Shown: positions 16,326 through 26,900, numbered from the stretch's first letter. The stretch is 64,000 nt of DNA from Fodinibius sp034521915 (GCF_034521915.1 NZ_JAXHLU010000008.1:1-64000), one strand, 5' to 3'. The notes: generated from the sequence alone by a model not told the origin. Numbers and translations are program-made.

Positions 16326-17710
16326 CTATCGTTTCTTTTCGGATGCCTTTTGGTAGGCTTCTTTTATTTTTTGAAGGCGATCCCAAAGCTTACTCTCACG
16401 ACCAATGTTTCCCGGTTCGTACCACTGCTTATCCTTCACATCATCCGGCAAATAATCTTGAGGAATCCAGTGATGATCGTGCGAATGCGGATAGTGATAA
16501 TCATCAGAAGCATTCTCAATTCCCAGGTAGCGCGACTGTTTAGAATTAGCCGTTTTATCCCGCAGATGTGGAGGCACTTCACCGATACCGTTATTCTGGA
16601 TTTCGCTGCGGACTGAAAAAACCGCACCGGTACTATTACTTTTGGGAGCAAGGGCAACATAAATACAGGCATGAGCTAAAAAATAAAGACCCTCAGGCAT
16701 TCCGCATTTGGTAAACGCTTCGTGAGCCGCATTAACTAACGAAAGGGCATGAGGATCAGCCATTCCAACATCTTCAGAGGCCTGAATCAGCATGCGCCGA
16801 AATATAAAATTGGGATCCTCTCCCCCTTCCAGCATCGCCATCATCCAATACAGAGCGGCATCCACATCCGAGCCACGTAATGATTTTATAAAAGCTGATG
16901 CATAGTGATAATGCTCATCGCCACCTCCATCATAACGAACACCTCGTCGCTGTATACATTCCTTTGCTATTTCCAGGTCGATATGGATCACACCTTCATC
17001 ATCGGGATCGCTGGAGAGCACAGCTACTTCCAAGGCATTGATTGCATTTCGGATATCACCACCGGCAAAATCCGCAAGATGTTGCTTTGCCTCATCGGTT
17101 ACTTCCACATCCTTTTTACCCAAGCCACGCTCTTTATCCTTTAATGATCTGTCAATCATGGTCAACACGTGATCGGTGGTAAGATCGTATAAGCTCAAAT
17201 AAGTTGGCAGCGAGATAGCAGTGGACTTACCAGAGAATAAAATGGATTTTCCGTTGTTGCACCTATAAGTGTTATCACTCCCGACTCCAGGTGTGGTAGC
17301 AGCGCATCCTGCTGTGCCTTATTCCACCGATGAATTTCATCCACAAAAAGAATGGTTTTTCGTCCATTCATCTGCTGCACTTTTTCGGCTTTGGCAACAA
17401 CTTGTCTCAGATCTTTAATGCCGTCGAGCACAGCATTAAGCTCTATATACTGAGCATTAATTTCTCGTGAAATCACATGAGCCAACGTTGTTTTACCAGA
17501 ACTTGGAGGTCCATGAAAAATAAGTGATCCAATAACACCCGACTCAATCATGCGTCGCAGCATTTTACCTTCTCCCACAATATGATCCTGACCCACAAAC
17601 TCATCCAGCGATCTCGGTCGCATTCGGGTCGCAAGGGGCTCGTGAGGATTTACAAAGTCTGACTTCTTTTGACCTTGCTCCGATTTAGAATCTTCGTTAA
17701 ACAAATCCAT
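16326..17710 (-). CDS. rarA: replication-associated recombination protein A (RarA/MgsA), frameshifted
   Basis: The N-terminal part has an AAA+ ATPase with Walker A GPPSSGKTT, Walker B LFVDEIHRWNKAQQD and sensor I ATTENP. The frame breaks at about 17197-17203, right after LLSRCQ. The second part continues with the sensor II region (GGDIRNAINALE) and the C-terminal tetramerisation domain (DVGMADPHALSLV, YHYPHSHDHHW). Together they give about 460 residues, normal for the family, which tends collapsed replication forks. A one- or two-base indel explains everything; sequencing error is more likely than a null allele. Confidence 0.88.
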
Positions 17711-17794
17711 TTTAACTTTTTATTGATGTATACATTGTAAAATAATAGCTACATCATAATACCACCGTGTAAAATGGTATTTTAGTTTTCCTTT

Positions 17795-17829
17795 GAATAA
17801 AAAATGCTCGGCATATAGTATACCGAGCA
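17795..17829 (-). terminator. intrinsic terminator after the transaldolase gene
   Basis: On the minus strand TGCTCGG and CCGAGCA pair across an AT-rich loop, followed by a run of six T. It lies 27 bases after the stop codon of the transaldolase gene. Confidence 0.85.
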
Positions 17830-17855
17830 CCAATAATAAAATAATCAGCTTACGC

Positions 17856-18518
17856 TTATTTATTTTCTAACTCTTCCTGTAATGTATTCCAGTCATCAAG
17901 AAAACGTTCTAAGCCGCTGTCTGTTTTGGGATGGTGTAGCAGTTGATCAATTACCTTGAGTGGAATCGTAGCTACATCAGCACCCAGTCGTGCCGATTCA
18001 AGTACGTGCATCGGATGACGAATACTTGCGGCAAGTACTTCCGTTTCAAATCCATAATTATCGTAGATGTTTACGATATCTGCGATAAGCTGCATGCCAT
18101 CACTTGAAATATCATCAAGCCGTCCAATAAACGGAGATATATATGTTGCTCCCGCTTTTGCTGCCAATAAAGCCTGTGTAGCTGAAAAACAGAGCGTACA
18201 ATTGGTGCGAATACCTTCGTCAGATAGTGTTTTTATTGCTTTAATCCCATCTTTTATAAGAGGAACTTTCACAACTACATTGTCAGCTATTTTAGCTAAC
18301 CCTCGTGCTTCCTCAACAATTTCGTCATATTCGGTAGAGACAACTTCTGCTGAAACATCACCCTCAACAAGATTACAAATTTTTGCTATATGTCCTTCAA
18401 AATCAGCAACACCGATTTTTGCACACAAACTTGGATTCGTTGTAACACCATCTAATATCCCTAAATCATTGGCTTCCTTGATTTCATCAAGATCAGCAGT
18501 GTCGATAAAAAATTTCAT
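17856..18518 (-). CDS. tal: transaldolase, small TalC/Fsa-like type
   Basis: The 220-residue size and the motifs DTADLDEI, VTTNPSL, VVVKVPL (Schiff-base Lys84) and GATYISPFIGRLDD define the short single-domain transaldolase class. This class includes fructose-6-phosphate aldolase-like enzymes and true transaldolases of about this length. It probably moves dihydroxyacetone units in the non-oxidative pentose phosphate pathway. The exact activity (transaldolase or Fsa) cannot be settled from sequence alone. It is a single-gene unit with its own terminator. Confidence 0.9.
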   Translation of the reverse strand: MKFFIDTADLDEIKEANDLGILDGVTTNPSLCAKIGVADFEGHIAKICNLVEGDVSAEVVSTEYDEIVEEARGLAKIADNVVVKVPLIKDGIKAIKTLSDEGIRTNCTLCFSATQALLAAKAGATYISPFIGRLDDISSDGMQLIADIVNIYDNYGFETEVLAASIRHPMHVLESARLGADVATIPLKVIDQLLHHPKTDSGLERFLDDWNTLQEELENK

Positions 18519-18614
18519 AATTCGGTCTATAACTTTTAAGGTTATTTTTCAATTACTTAAAATAAGAAATTTTATGCTCCTTTTTTGAATAGGAATTTTA
18601 TAATTCTCTCATTC

Positions 18615-18628
18615 ACAACTATAGTTGT
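18615..18628. promoter_or_regulatory. perfect palindrome upstream of the RND operon
   Basis: ACAACTATAGTTGT is a 14-bp perfect palindrome located 74 bases before the adaptor start. It is a plausible dimer-binding operator for a local repressor. No regulator gene is adjacent, so the partner is unknown. Confidence 0.4.
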
Positions 18629-18701
18629 AAAAAGTCTTAAATTCAGCTTACCGAGTAATTTTTTTAGTAATTTAGTGAACCATTTTACTAATACACACGT
18701 A

Positions 18702-19964
18702 ATGCCACCCTTATATAAATTGCCATCAAATCTTAAACACGTGAAATACTCTTCATTCTTACTCGCATCATTAATAACTATCATCATGTTGCAAGCCTGT
18801 GGTAGTAACTCAGGTACCCCCAATCCAGGGAGCTTTGGCGAATCCAATCAAGGAGAACAAGCAACAAGCGTAGAAACCATAACAGCATCAACCGAGGACA
18901 TTTCTCAACAAATTAAATCATTTGGTAATATTCGTGCACAAGAAATTGTCGAGGTGATGCCTCAGGTTTCAAATCGAGTGGTGGAAATTTACGCTGATCT
19001 GGGAGACACTGTTCGACAAGGTGATGTTTTAGCTAAGATTTATGATGCAACCTATCGCGACCAGTTTCAACAGGCAAAATCGCAGCTCGAACAAAACCGT
19101 TCTACTTATGTCCGTGATAGCCTGCAGTTTCAGCGGCAGAAAGAGTTATATAATAAAGATTTAATAAGCTCTACAGAATTTGATGAAGCGAAGGCAACAT
19201 TTGAAAGTAGCAAAGCTCAGCTGGAATCATCACGTGCAAATCTTACCGAAAGCCGTGAAAATTTAAATAATACCGAAATAAAATCACCGGTTAATGGTGA
19301 GGTTCTCAGCCGTAATATTTCGGAAGGGGATATCGCTTCTACTGGAGAGATGGCTTTTGAAATAGCTAATTCGATCGGATTGCAAGTCCGGGTTTATCTG
19401 CCTCTGCAAGAGTGGCGAAATGTTGAAATCGGACAGCCTGCTGTATTTCAAGCATCCAATCAACCAGATGTCAGGGCCGAAGGTCGCGTCACTCAAATTA
19501 GTCCACGCCTGGATCCCAATACCGGGCTTGGTGAAGTTGTAATAAGCATTACCGATAAAGGTCAATCTGTTTATCAGGGCGTTTTAGTGGAATCGACTAT
19601 TACCATTAACACCCATCAAGATGCCGTAGTCATTCCGCGCGCAGCCTTAGTTGAAAACGTGCAAACACTTATTGAACCCGAGTCAAACTCTATACAACTC
19701 AAACGTAATTATTCGGTTTTTACTGTTCAGGGAGATTCTCTTGCTCAGGAACATGAGGTTGAACTCGGTATTGAACAGGGTGACAAAGTTGAAATATTGA
19801 GCGGCATACAACCCGGTGATCAAATTGTTATTACGGGACATAATAATATTTCGGACAGCTCAAAAGTACGAATCGCAAATCCCGAACAGTTTCAGCAATC
19901 ACCAAATGAAGTACCTATTGAAACAAGTGAAGACATTTCGCAAGACACAAGCTCAACCTCATAA
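18702..19964 (+). CDS. RND efflux periplasmic adaptor lipoprotein
   Basis: I prefer ATG 18702, since the frame upstream to 18585 covers the palindrome and non-coding-like AT-rich sequence; a GTG at 18741 is another option. The signal ends in lipobox LQAC. The HlyD/AcrA-type order follows: a first lipoyl half (VVEIYADLGDTVRQGDVLAK), a coiled-coil hairpin, a second lipoyl half (IKSPVNGEVLSRNISEGD), then beta-barrel and membrane-proximal domains (ALVENVQTLI, IEQGDKVEILSGIQPGDQIV). It links the inner-membrane pump to an outer-membrane channel. The two permease genes follow within 20 bases. Confidence 0.9.
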   Translation: MPPLYKLPSNLKHVKYSSFLLASLITIIMLQACGSNSGTPNPGSFGESNQGEQATSVETITASTEDISQQIKSFGNIRAQEIVEVMPQVSNRVVEIYADLGDTVRQGDVLAKIYDATYRDQFQQAKSQLEQNRSTYVRDSLQFQRQKELYNKDLISSTEFDEAKATFESSKAQLESSRANLTESRENLNNTEIKSPVNGEVLSRNISEGDIASTGEMAFEIANSIGLQVRVYLPLQEWRNVEIGQPAVFQASNQPDVRAEGRVTQISPRLDPNTGLGEVVISITDKGQSVYQGVLVESTITINTHQDAVVIPRAALVENVQTLIEPESNSIQLKRNYSVFTVQGDSLAQEHEVELGIEQGDKVEILSGIQPGDQIVITGHNNISDSSKVRIANPEQFQQSPNEVPIETSEDISQDTSSTS

Positions 19965-19982
19965 AACAGATTCTTACTATTT

Positions 19983-22900
19983 ATGAAAGCACTAGCAAGA
20001 AAAGCGGTTGAGCGTCCCGTTACATTTTTTATGACCGCACTTATTGTAATCGGATTTGGTCTTTTCGGTCTTTCTAATCTACGGCTCAACCTCTATCCGG
20101 ATGTATCATTCCCCACTATCACCGTCTATACTACGTACGAAGGGGTGGCTCCGGGTGATATGGAAACCCTCGTAACCAGACCCATCGAAGAAGCAGTGGG
20201 AAGTATAAGTGGTGTTCGTGAAGTCCGCTCATCCTCCAAACAGGGAGCATCGGTTATCAAATTACGATTTAATTGGGGAACCGATCTCTATCAGGCCGAA
20301 TCAGACGTTCGTAAAGAGCTCGATTTTGTTAGACGTACCATTCCTGATGATGCCGAACAACCAATCGTTTTTTCTTATGATCCTAATCAAGAACCAATTA
20401 TTGTTCTCACTCTAACGTCTGACAGGCAAAGTCCACGTGAGCTTCGCACTATTGCCCGAGAACAGCTTGAGCAACGATTGGAGCGTATTCCCGGGGTAGC
20501 ATCCAGCGAAACGGCTGGCGGATACGAACGGCAGATCAATATTGATATCAGCAATGAACAAATGCGCAGCTATGGATTGAGTATTGGTAACATATCCAAC
20601 ATCCTGCGACAGGAAAACATACAGGTTCCCGCGGGCGAATTAATTGAGGGGCGTACCATTTATTCGCTAAGAACTATTGGTGAATTTAAAAATGTTGATC
20701 AAATTCGTAATACCATTATCGCCCGCCAAGATGGTGAGCCCGTTCGCCTTGATGATATTGCTGAGGTCGAAGACGGAATTGCACAACCCAAGGGCAATGT
20801 TCATGTCAATAACCAGGATGGCGTAATTGTCAATGTTTATCGGCAAAGCGATGCAAATGTTGTTACAACAGCCAATGCCGTTATCAATAGCCTCGACGAC
20901 CTCCGAGAGATCTTGCCCAGTGATGTTTCGGTAGATATTCTTACCAACGAAGCAGAATTTATCGAAATGTCCATCGACAACTTGCTGTGGACGGGATTAC
21001 AAGCCGTAATTCTGGTTGTATTAATTCTGCTGGCTTTTCTCCACAGTAGTAGATCGGCGCTCATAATTGCCATCTCTATACCTGTTTCCATCATAGCTAC
21101 ATTCAGCATCATGGACTGGACAGATCTGAGCCTAAATATTATCTCTCTTTCGGGTTTAACATTGGCTGTGGGTATGGTTGTTGATGATGCGGTAGTTGTA
21201 CTCGAAAACATCTTTAAATTTAAAGAAGATGGGTACAACCGTAACGATGCTTCAATATTTGGAGCACAGGAGGTTGCCGTACCTGTCGTTATCTCAACGC
21301 TTACCACACTCGTTGTCTTTATTCCCATTTTATTTGTGCCGGGAATTGCGGGATTTCTTTTCCGCGATTTAGCTCTAACGATTTCGTTTGCATTAATAGT
21401 CTCATCGCTGGTTGCTCTATCTCTCATTCCCATGATGAGTTCGATATTACTTAAAGAGAATAATAAAGAGGATACCGAATCAGATTCTTACCTCAAGCAA
21501 CTGCTAGATTGGAGTAGCGGCAGCGTGTACAAGCGCATCTTAGCGGCTCCCCTGCTCTTATTGGGAGCTATTGTCTATCCACTTTACTGGCTATTTACAT
21601 ATCTGGGTAAAAAGACAGGCGCATTTTTCAGCAAAAAAGTAGGCCCCGTTTTCAAAAGATTCTTCGATTGGCTTGAAAACTCTTACAACAATAAGCTGGA
21701 TAAGGTTCTAAATAATAGCGGTACTGTTGTTTTTGCTGCAGTCGTCTTGTTCTTGCTAAGCTTACCTATTTTTAACTTTTTGGGCGGGGAGTTTTTTCCA
21801 AAAGTTGATGACAATACATTTGTATTAGATGTTCAACGGGATCCGGGCGTGAGCCTTTTTGAGCTCGAACGATCTATTAAACAGGTCGAATCTATCATTG
21901 ATAAGGAGGTCCCAGAAGCCCGTCTCGTTGTAGCAGATTTTGGTGATAAAGAAGGAATTGAGGGTGCCGATAATCCCGGAGGATATCAAGGTACGGTTCG
22001 AGTTGAACTAGTTGCTCAGGCACAACGTGAACGAGCAGAATCAGAAATTCTATCAGATTTACTTGATCAGCTCGAAGTAGTGCCCGGAACCGAAATTAAA
22101 GAGGTGCAACAAGATCCGCTTAGTCCCGAAGGTGAAAGCGGCCTCGTTGTTCAAATTTATGGGTACGATGCCGAAACGAAAAAGAAATTAGCAGATGGCG
22201 TAAAACAGCAGCTTCGCGAAATTGACGGCATTGTCAATGTTTTTAGCACTGCAGATCAAGGCCGGCCGGAACTTCGCGTAATAATGGATCGTGAACGAAT
22301 TTCACGTTTAAACATGACAACTTCTGATGTGGCCAATGCGCTCAGCGACGCTGTTCGAGGTAATATCGCGACCACTTATGTAGATAAAGGAGTTGAATTT
22401 GAGGTTTTAGTCCAACTTGCACAACGAGATAAAACCTCGGCCAATGATTTACGGAACTTGCAAATTGAAACAACTGGCGGCGATTGGGTTCCTCTCTCAA
22501 ATCTCGCAAGAATAGAGCGCTATAGTGGTCCTACAAATATTCTGCGGATCAACCAAGAACGCGTAACTGAAGTTTCGGCAGATTTATCTGATATAGACCT
22601 TAAAAATGCCAGTACTCATACCCGCGAAAAGCTTAATTCCATCAACTGGCCAGAAGGTTATCGATACGAAATTGCCGGTACGGCAGAAGATCAGCAAGAG
22701 TCGTTTAATTTCTTGCTACTCGCATTCATTATTGCCGGTATATTAACATATATGGTGATGGCCTCACAGTTTGAAAGTCTCGTAGAGCCTTTCATCATTA
22801 TTCTCACCATACCGCTGGCCTTAACCGGCGTACTACTTATGCTCTGGCTTACAGGCACCTCTGTCAGCGTTACCTCGATGGTTGGACTTATCCTTTTATC

Positions 22901-23255
22901 GGGGATTGTGGTTAACAATGGTATTGTGATGATTGACTATATTAAAATTCTACAAGCTCGTAATTTTTCAAGACACGATGCAATTCTTGAAGGAGCAACT
23001 CGAAGGCTTCGTCCCATCTTGATGACTGCCTTTACAACCATTCTTGCGATGGTTCCATTGGCGCTCGAATTGGGATCAGGATCAGAAACATGGAGCCCAA
23101 TGGCACGAACGGTTATCGGCGGTTTGGGAATGTCAACTCTGCTCATGCTTTTTGTTGTACCTTGCTTGTATAAAATTATTAATGCAATGGTCGAAAACTT
23201 TGGATTTGATTCAGTTCATAAAGTAGATCCGCTACAACAATCTGAAGTTTCCTAA
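19983..23255 (+). CDS. RND family multidrug efflux permease (first of tandem pair)
   Basis: The 1090-residue AcrB-like permease has TM1 after MKALARKAVERPV, large porter loops, and a proton-relay pair Asp401-Asp402 in TM4 (VVDDAVVVLENI). TM10 reads VVNNGIVMIDYI. Compared with its neighbour it carries an extra stretch at about residues 490-570, between TM6 and TM7, with a hydrophobic helix (LLLLGAIVYPLYWLF) and a basic amphipathic part. It is co-transcribed with the adaptor (18-base gap) and the next permease. Substrates are unknown; hydrophobic compounds are typical for this group. Confidence 0.92.
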   Translation: MKALARKAVERPVTFFMTALIVIGFGLFGLSNLRLNLYPDVSFPTITVYTTYEGVAPGDMETLVTRPIEEAVGSISGVREVRSSSKQGASVIKLRFNWGTDLYQAESDVRKELDFVRRTIPDDAEQPIVFSYDPNQEPIIVLTLTSDRQSPRELRTIAREQLEQRLERIPGVASSETAGGYERQINIDISNEQMRSYGLSIGNISNILRQENIQVPAGELIEGRTIYSLRTIGEFKNVDQIRNTIIARQDGEPVRLDDIAEVEDGIAQPKGNVHVNNQDGVIVNVYRQSDANVVTTANAVINSLDDLREILPSDVSVDILTNEAEFIEMSIDNLLWTGLQAVILVVLILLAFLHSSRSALIIAISIPVSIIATFSIMDWTDLSLNIISLSGLTLAVGMVVDDAVVVLENIFKFKEDGYNRNDASIFGAQEVAVPVVISTLTTLVVFIPILFVPGIAGFLFRDLALTISFALIVSSLVALSLIPMMSSILLKENNKEDTESDSYLKQLLDWSSGSVYKRILAAPLLLLGAIVYPLYWLFTYLGKKTGAFFSKKVGPVFKRFFDWLENSYNNKLDKVLNNSGTVVFAAVVLFLLSLPIFNFLGGEFFPKVDDNTFVLDVQRDPGVSLFELERSIKQVESIIDKEVPEARLVVADFGDKEGIEGADNPGGYQGTVRVELVAQAQRERAESEILSDLLDQLEVVPGTEIKEVQQDPLSPEGESGLVVQIYGYDAETKKKLADGVKQQLREIDGIVNVFSTADQGRPELRVIMDRERISRLNMTTSDVANALSDAVRGNIATTYVDKGVEFEVLVQLAQRDKTSANDLRNLQIETTGGDWVPLSNLARIERYSGPTNILRINQERVTEVSADLSDIDLKNASTHTREKLNSINWPEGYRYEIAGTAEDQQESFNFLLLAFIIAGILTYMVMASQFESLVEPFIIILTIPLALTGVLLMLWLTGTSVSVTSMVGLILLSGIVVNNGIVMIDYIKILQARNFSRHDAILEGATRRLRPILMTAFTTILAMVPLALELGSGSETWSPMARTVIGGLGMSTLLMLFVVPCLYKIINAMVENFGFDSVHKVDPLQQSEVS

Positions 23256-23266
23256 TTTAATTTGTT

Positions 23267-26200
23267 ATGAAAAAGCTTACTGTTGCTGCACGCGTTTTAA
23301 AGCGCCCTATCACCGTAATAATGATTACCCTTATTGTAATAGGATTCGGTGTTTTCTCTCTTTCAAATCTTAAGGTAACGCTTTATCCTTCCTTCAATAT
23401 TCCTATTCTTGCTATCCAATCCAGTTACAGCAATGTAGCTCCCGAAGATATGCAAAAGCTTGTAGTTGAACCGATTGAGGGCGCTGTATCAGCTATTGAA
23501 GGTATCGATACCATGGATGGCAGTATTAGTAAAGGGAGTGCATTTATCATCTTGCGCTTACAAAACGGTATTGATATCCGTAGAACGGAGCTGAAAGTTC
23601 GAGAAGAAATTTCCAGAATACGTAATGAATTACCCGACGAAGCTAGTCAACCCATAATTTTTCAGTTTGATCCTGAAAATCAACCCATCATGAGGCTAAG
23701 TTTGGATGCGAATAACAAGGGCCTCGATGAGTTACGCAGGCTTGGCCTTGAATTCATAGAGCCTCGCATTGAACGACTTGAAGGAGTTGCATCAGCTGAT
23801 ACACGCGGAGGGCTTGAGCGTAAAATATTTATTAATGCCGATCCTATGTCACTGGCTCAACATCGGCTTGTCCCCTCTGATATAGAATCTGCCCTGCGGT
23901 CAAATAATGTAGCAGTACCTGTGGGGGATATTGTCACCCAAAAAACCAGCTTTAGTGTCCGGGCTCTGTCAATGTATCGTGATGTGGAAGAAATACGGCA
24001 AACGATCATTAAAACCACTGACGAAGGTATTCCCATCAGACTAAAAGACATCGCAGAGGTTGAAGATAGTTTTGCCGAAATATCTACTATTGTGGAAGTC
24101 AATGGTAAAAACAGCGTCAACATTAACATTCAAAAAAAATCTGATGCCAATACCCTGGATGTGTCAAACGCTGTATTAGAAAATATTGATACTATCAATA
24201 GCAATCTGCCGCCGGGCGTTAATCTGCACGTATTAACCAATAGTGGTGATAATATTGAAAATTCAATTTCCAATCTCACCCAATCAGCCTTGGCAGCGCT
24301 AATCGTCGTTATTATTGTCTTGCTTATTTTCTTAGGGGGCTGGCGAATTGCTTTAGTTGTAGCGGCTTCTATTCCTGTATCGGTTACTGCAACCTTTGCT
24401 GCCATGTACGCAACAGGGCTCACACTCAACATCCTTACCATAACCGCTCTTGCCTTAGCCATTGGCCTGCTCGTAGATAATGCCATAGTTGTTTCAGAAA
24501 GTATCGCTCGTAAACTCGAAGAGGAAGTACCCAAGATGCAAGCTGCCCTTGAAGGAACAAACGAAGTTATCGGTGCACTTCTCGGGGCTACACTAACCAC
24601 TCTTGGTGTATTTGTTCCCATCATTGGACTATCCGGTGTAATGGGTCAGTTTTTTACTCAGTTTGCGGTAACAATCAGTATGTCTATCGGGATCTCTTTT
24701 CTTGCATCTGTAATTCTCGTGCCTGTTCTATCGCTTCTCTTTTTAGATAACAAACAATTCCAAAATGAGCACTCTACTCTAAAAGCAACCCAATTTATTG
24801 AAAATTGGTACGAGCGTTCGCTTCGATGGCTGATGTTCCATAAGTGGGTTGCGGTTATTTTTGTGATTGGCATTCTGGGTAGCACGTATCTGCTTTTCCA
24901 AAATATCGATAAAGAATTTTTTCCGCAGTCAGACAGCGGCACTGCAAATGTTAATGTAGAACTTCCCACTGGTACAAAACTCGTAAGAACGGCCCAAGTA
25001 CTTCGTGACTTTACTGATCAAATCAGACAAATGGATGAGGTTGAGACTGTAATTACAGAAATTGGACAAAGTGGTTACAGAGAACGTACCAATGAAGGAG
25101 AAATTACGGTCAATCTGGTTCCTGAACAGGATAGGGATATAAGCACAAATCGATTTTCTGCCAATCTTCGACAACAGCTTGATGCCCCCGGCGTAGAAAT
25201 AAATATCAGGGGCGGAGGTGGAGGATTCGGTGGTTTGGGCGGTGGCATACGTCTTAGCCTTGTGGGGCCAGATATAGATATCCTTAAAGGCATTTCCGAT
25301 AAAATTGAATCTACTCTTATTAACGACCCAAATGTTATCTCGGTCGACAATGGCCGTACTGATCCCACACCCGAGCTACAATACCATGTCGATCGGCAGC
25401 GCATCAGCCGCATGGGCAGCTCCCTAAATGAAGTCGCCACATCACTAAAAACCCAAGTACAGGGTACTCGTGTAGGTTACCTAAGAGAGGAAGGACGTGA
25501 AGTTCCTATTGAAGTTCGAGCTTCCAAAACTGCGCTCACTAACCGGCAACAGTTATCCGATCTCGAACTTATACAAATAGACGGTCAACGCATTCCGGTA
25601 GCGGCACTGGGGCGCTTCGAAAGTGCTGAAGGAGTCAACTCCATAAGTCGCCGCGATCGCGAAACGGTGCTCGATGTCAACATTGAAGTTGATGGTAATC
25701 CCAATGAGTACCGGCAAAAGATTGTTAATATTATTCGGGAACAAGTAGTACTCCCTGAGGGATATCGTTATGAATTTACCGGGGGCACACAAGATGCCGA
25801 TGAAGGCTCAAATGAAGTAATGTGGTCACTCCTTTTTGCGGTTTTATTAACTTATATGATTATGGCCTCTCAATTTGAAAATTTCCGTGACCCATTTATT
25901 ATTTGGTTTACCATTCCCCTAGCATTCTTTGGGGCACTTGCCAGCCTGTGGATAATGCAAACACCATTAAGTCTTACTGCCTATATCGGCATGTTCATGC
26001 TTGTAGGTATTATTGTTAATAACGGCATTGTATTAGTTGATTACATGCATCTGTACTCCAAGAATAATGAACATTCGAATTCATTATTTAATAACGTAAT
26101 GGAAGCCTGTAAAAGACGTTTACGCCCTATCCTTTTAACTGCCCTTACCACTATCTGTTCAATGATACCGCTTTCGCTAAATATCGGTACTGGAGCCGCG

Positions 26201-26350
26201 ATATGGGCACCTCTGGCACGCGCTGTAATCGGCGGTCTCTTCTTCGGTTCAATACTTACACTTTATGTGATTCCAGCTTTTGTTATGGGGATAAGCAAAA
26301 ATCGTCGTGATGCAGTAAAAGCACAGAGCAAAGAAATTGAAAAAAGCTGA
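23267..26350 (+). CDS. RND family multidrug efflux permease (second of tandem pair)
   Basis: This 1027-residue permease is paralogous to the one before it and starts 11 bases after it. TM4 has Asp404-Asn405 (LVDNAIVVSESI) where the first permease has two Asp, and TM10 reads IVNNGIVLVDYM. A Gly-rich loop (GGGGGFGGLGGG) lies in the second porter region at about residue 645. One adaptor with two different permeases recalls the MdtABC arrangement, in which a heterotrimer forms. No outer-membrane channel gene is in the window, so a TolC-like partner must be elsewhere. Confidence 0.92.
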   Translation: MKKLTVAARVLKRPITVIMITLIVIGFGVFSLSNLKVTLYPSFNIPILAIQSSYSNVAPEDMQKLVVEPIEGAVSAIEGIDTMDGSISKGSAFIILRLQNGIDIRRTELKVREEISRIRNELPDEASQPIIFQFDPENQPIMRLSLDANNKGLDELRRLGLEFIEPRIERLEGVASADTRGGLERKIFINADPMSLAQHRLVPSDIESALRSNNVAVPVGDIVTQKTSFSVRALSMYRDVEEIRQTIIKTTDEGIPIRLKDIAEVEDSFAEISTIVEVNGKNSVNINIQKKSDANTLDVSNAVLENIDTINSNLPPGVNLHVLTNSGDNIENSISNLTQSALAALIVVIIVLLIFLGGWRIALVVAASIPVSVTATFAAMYATGLTLNILTITALALAIGLLVDNAIVVSESIARKLEEEVPKMQAALEGTNEVIGALLGATLTTLGVFVPIIGLSGVMGQFFTQFAVTISMSIGISFLASVILVPVLSLLFLDNKQFQNEHSTLKATQFIENWYERSLRWLMFHKWVAVIFVIGILGSTYLLFQNIDKEFFPQSDSGTANVNVELPTGTKLVRTAQVLRDFTDQIRQMDEVETVITEIGQSGYRERTNEGEITVNLVPEQDRDISTNRFSANLRQQLDAPGVEINIRGGGGGFGGLGGGIRLSLVGPDIDILKGISDKIESTLINDPNVISVDNGRTDPTPELQYHVDRQRISRMGSSLNEVATSLKTQVQGTRVGYLREEGREVPIEVRASKTALTNRQQLSDLELIQIDGQRIPVAALGRFESAEGVNSISRRDRETVLDVNIEVDGNPNEYRQKIVNIIREQVVLPEGYRYEFTGGTQDADEGSNEVMWSLLFAVLLTYMIMASQFENFRDPFIIWFTIPLAFFGALASLWIMQTPLSLTAYIGMFMLVGIIVNNGIVLVDYMHLYSKNNEHSNSLFNNVMEACKRRLRPILLTALTTICSMIPLSLNIGTGAAIWAPLARAVIGGLFFGSILTLYVIPAFVMGISKNRRDAVKAQSKEIEKS

Positions 26351-26474
26351 TCACAATTTTTAAATAACTGGCAGATATTGCATATTAAAGCAACAAAATT
26401 CACGTTAACAACACACAGTATCTAACTAATTTCACTTATTTGACAAAACAGGCTACAGGAGGCAGGAATTTATT

Positions 26475-26822
26475 ATGAGTAAATCAAAAGACTTTACACT
26501 TGGTTTAATTTCAGGCGCGTTAGTGGGTTCGGTCGTAGCTTTACTTTACGCCCCGGATAAAGGAAGCAATACACGAGACATAATTTCTTATCGTTTAAGT
26601 TCTTATCTGGATGAACTTACCCATCTTATTGACCGTCTTTCGGAAGAAAAGGAAGCGATTTCAGAGGCTAAACGCCAGGGAGATCTTGTTGTTGAAGATG
26701 CCCGTCACCGGGCCGAAGATCTCATCCGTGAAGCAGAAGATCTGTTAGATACGATTGAAGATCCAGAGGGTGGTAGTAAAGGAAATAATTCTACTCACCA
26801 AAAAACCGATAAATCTTCATAA
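26475..26822 (+). CDS. YtxH-like membrane protein
   Basis: The 115-residue protein has an N-terminal glycine-containing membrane helix (LGLISGALVGSVVALLYAP) followed by DKGSNTRDIISYRL, the typical YtxH pattern with a Gly zipper. A long charged, probably coiled-coil tail follows. Two Shine-Dalgarno-like tracts, AGGAGG at 26457 and AGGA at 26464, precede the ATG, which is unusually strong for this group. Such proteins are linked to envelope or stress functions, but their role is not established. Confidence 0.8.
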   Translation: MSKSKDFTLGLISGALVGSVVALLYAPDKGSNTRDIISYRLSSYLDELTHLIDRLSEEKEAISEAKRQGDLVVEDARHRAEDLIREAEDLLDTIEDPEGGSKGNNSTHQKTDKSS

Positions 26823-26900
26823 TTTCACAATCACATCTTCTTTTAAGTGGGAGTTAGCTTTTCATCAAAGCTATATTTTCCTCTCCAAACTAATTAAATA

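Noticed and set aside
18585..18701. Longer N-terminus of the RND adaptor
   Set aside because: It would place the palindrome inside the coding region and put 60 residues before the lipoprotein signal. ATG 18702 gives a normal signal length.
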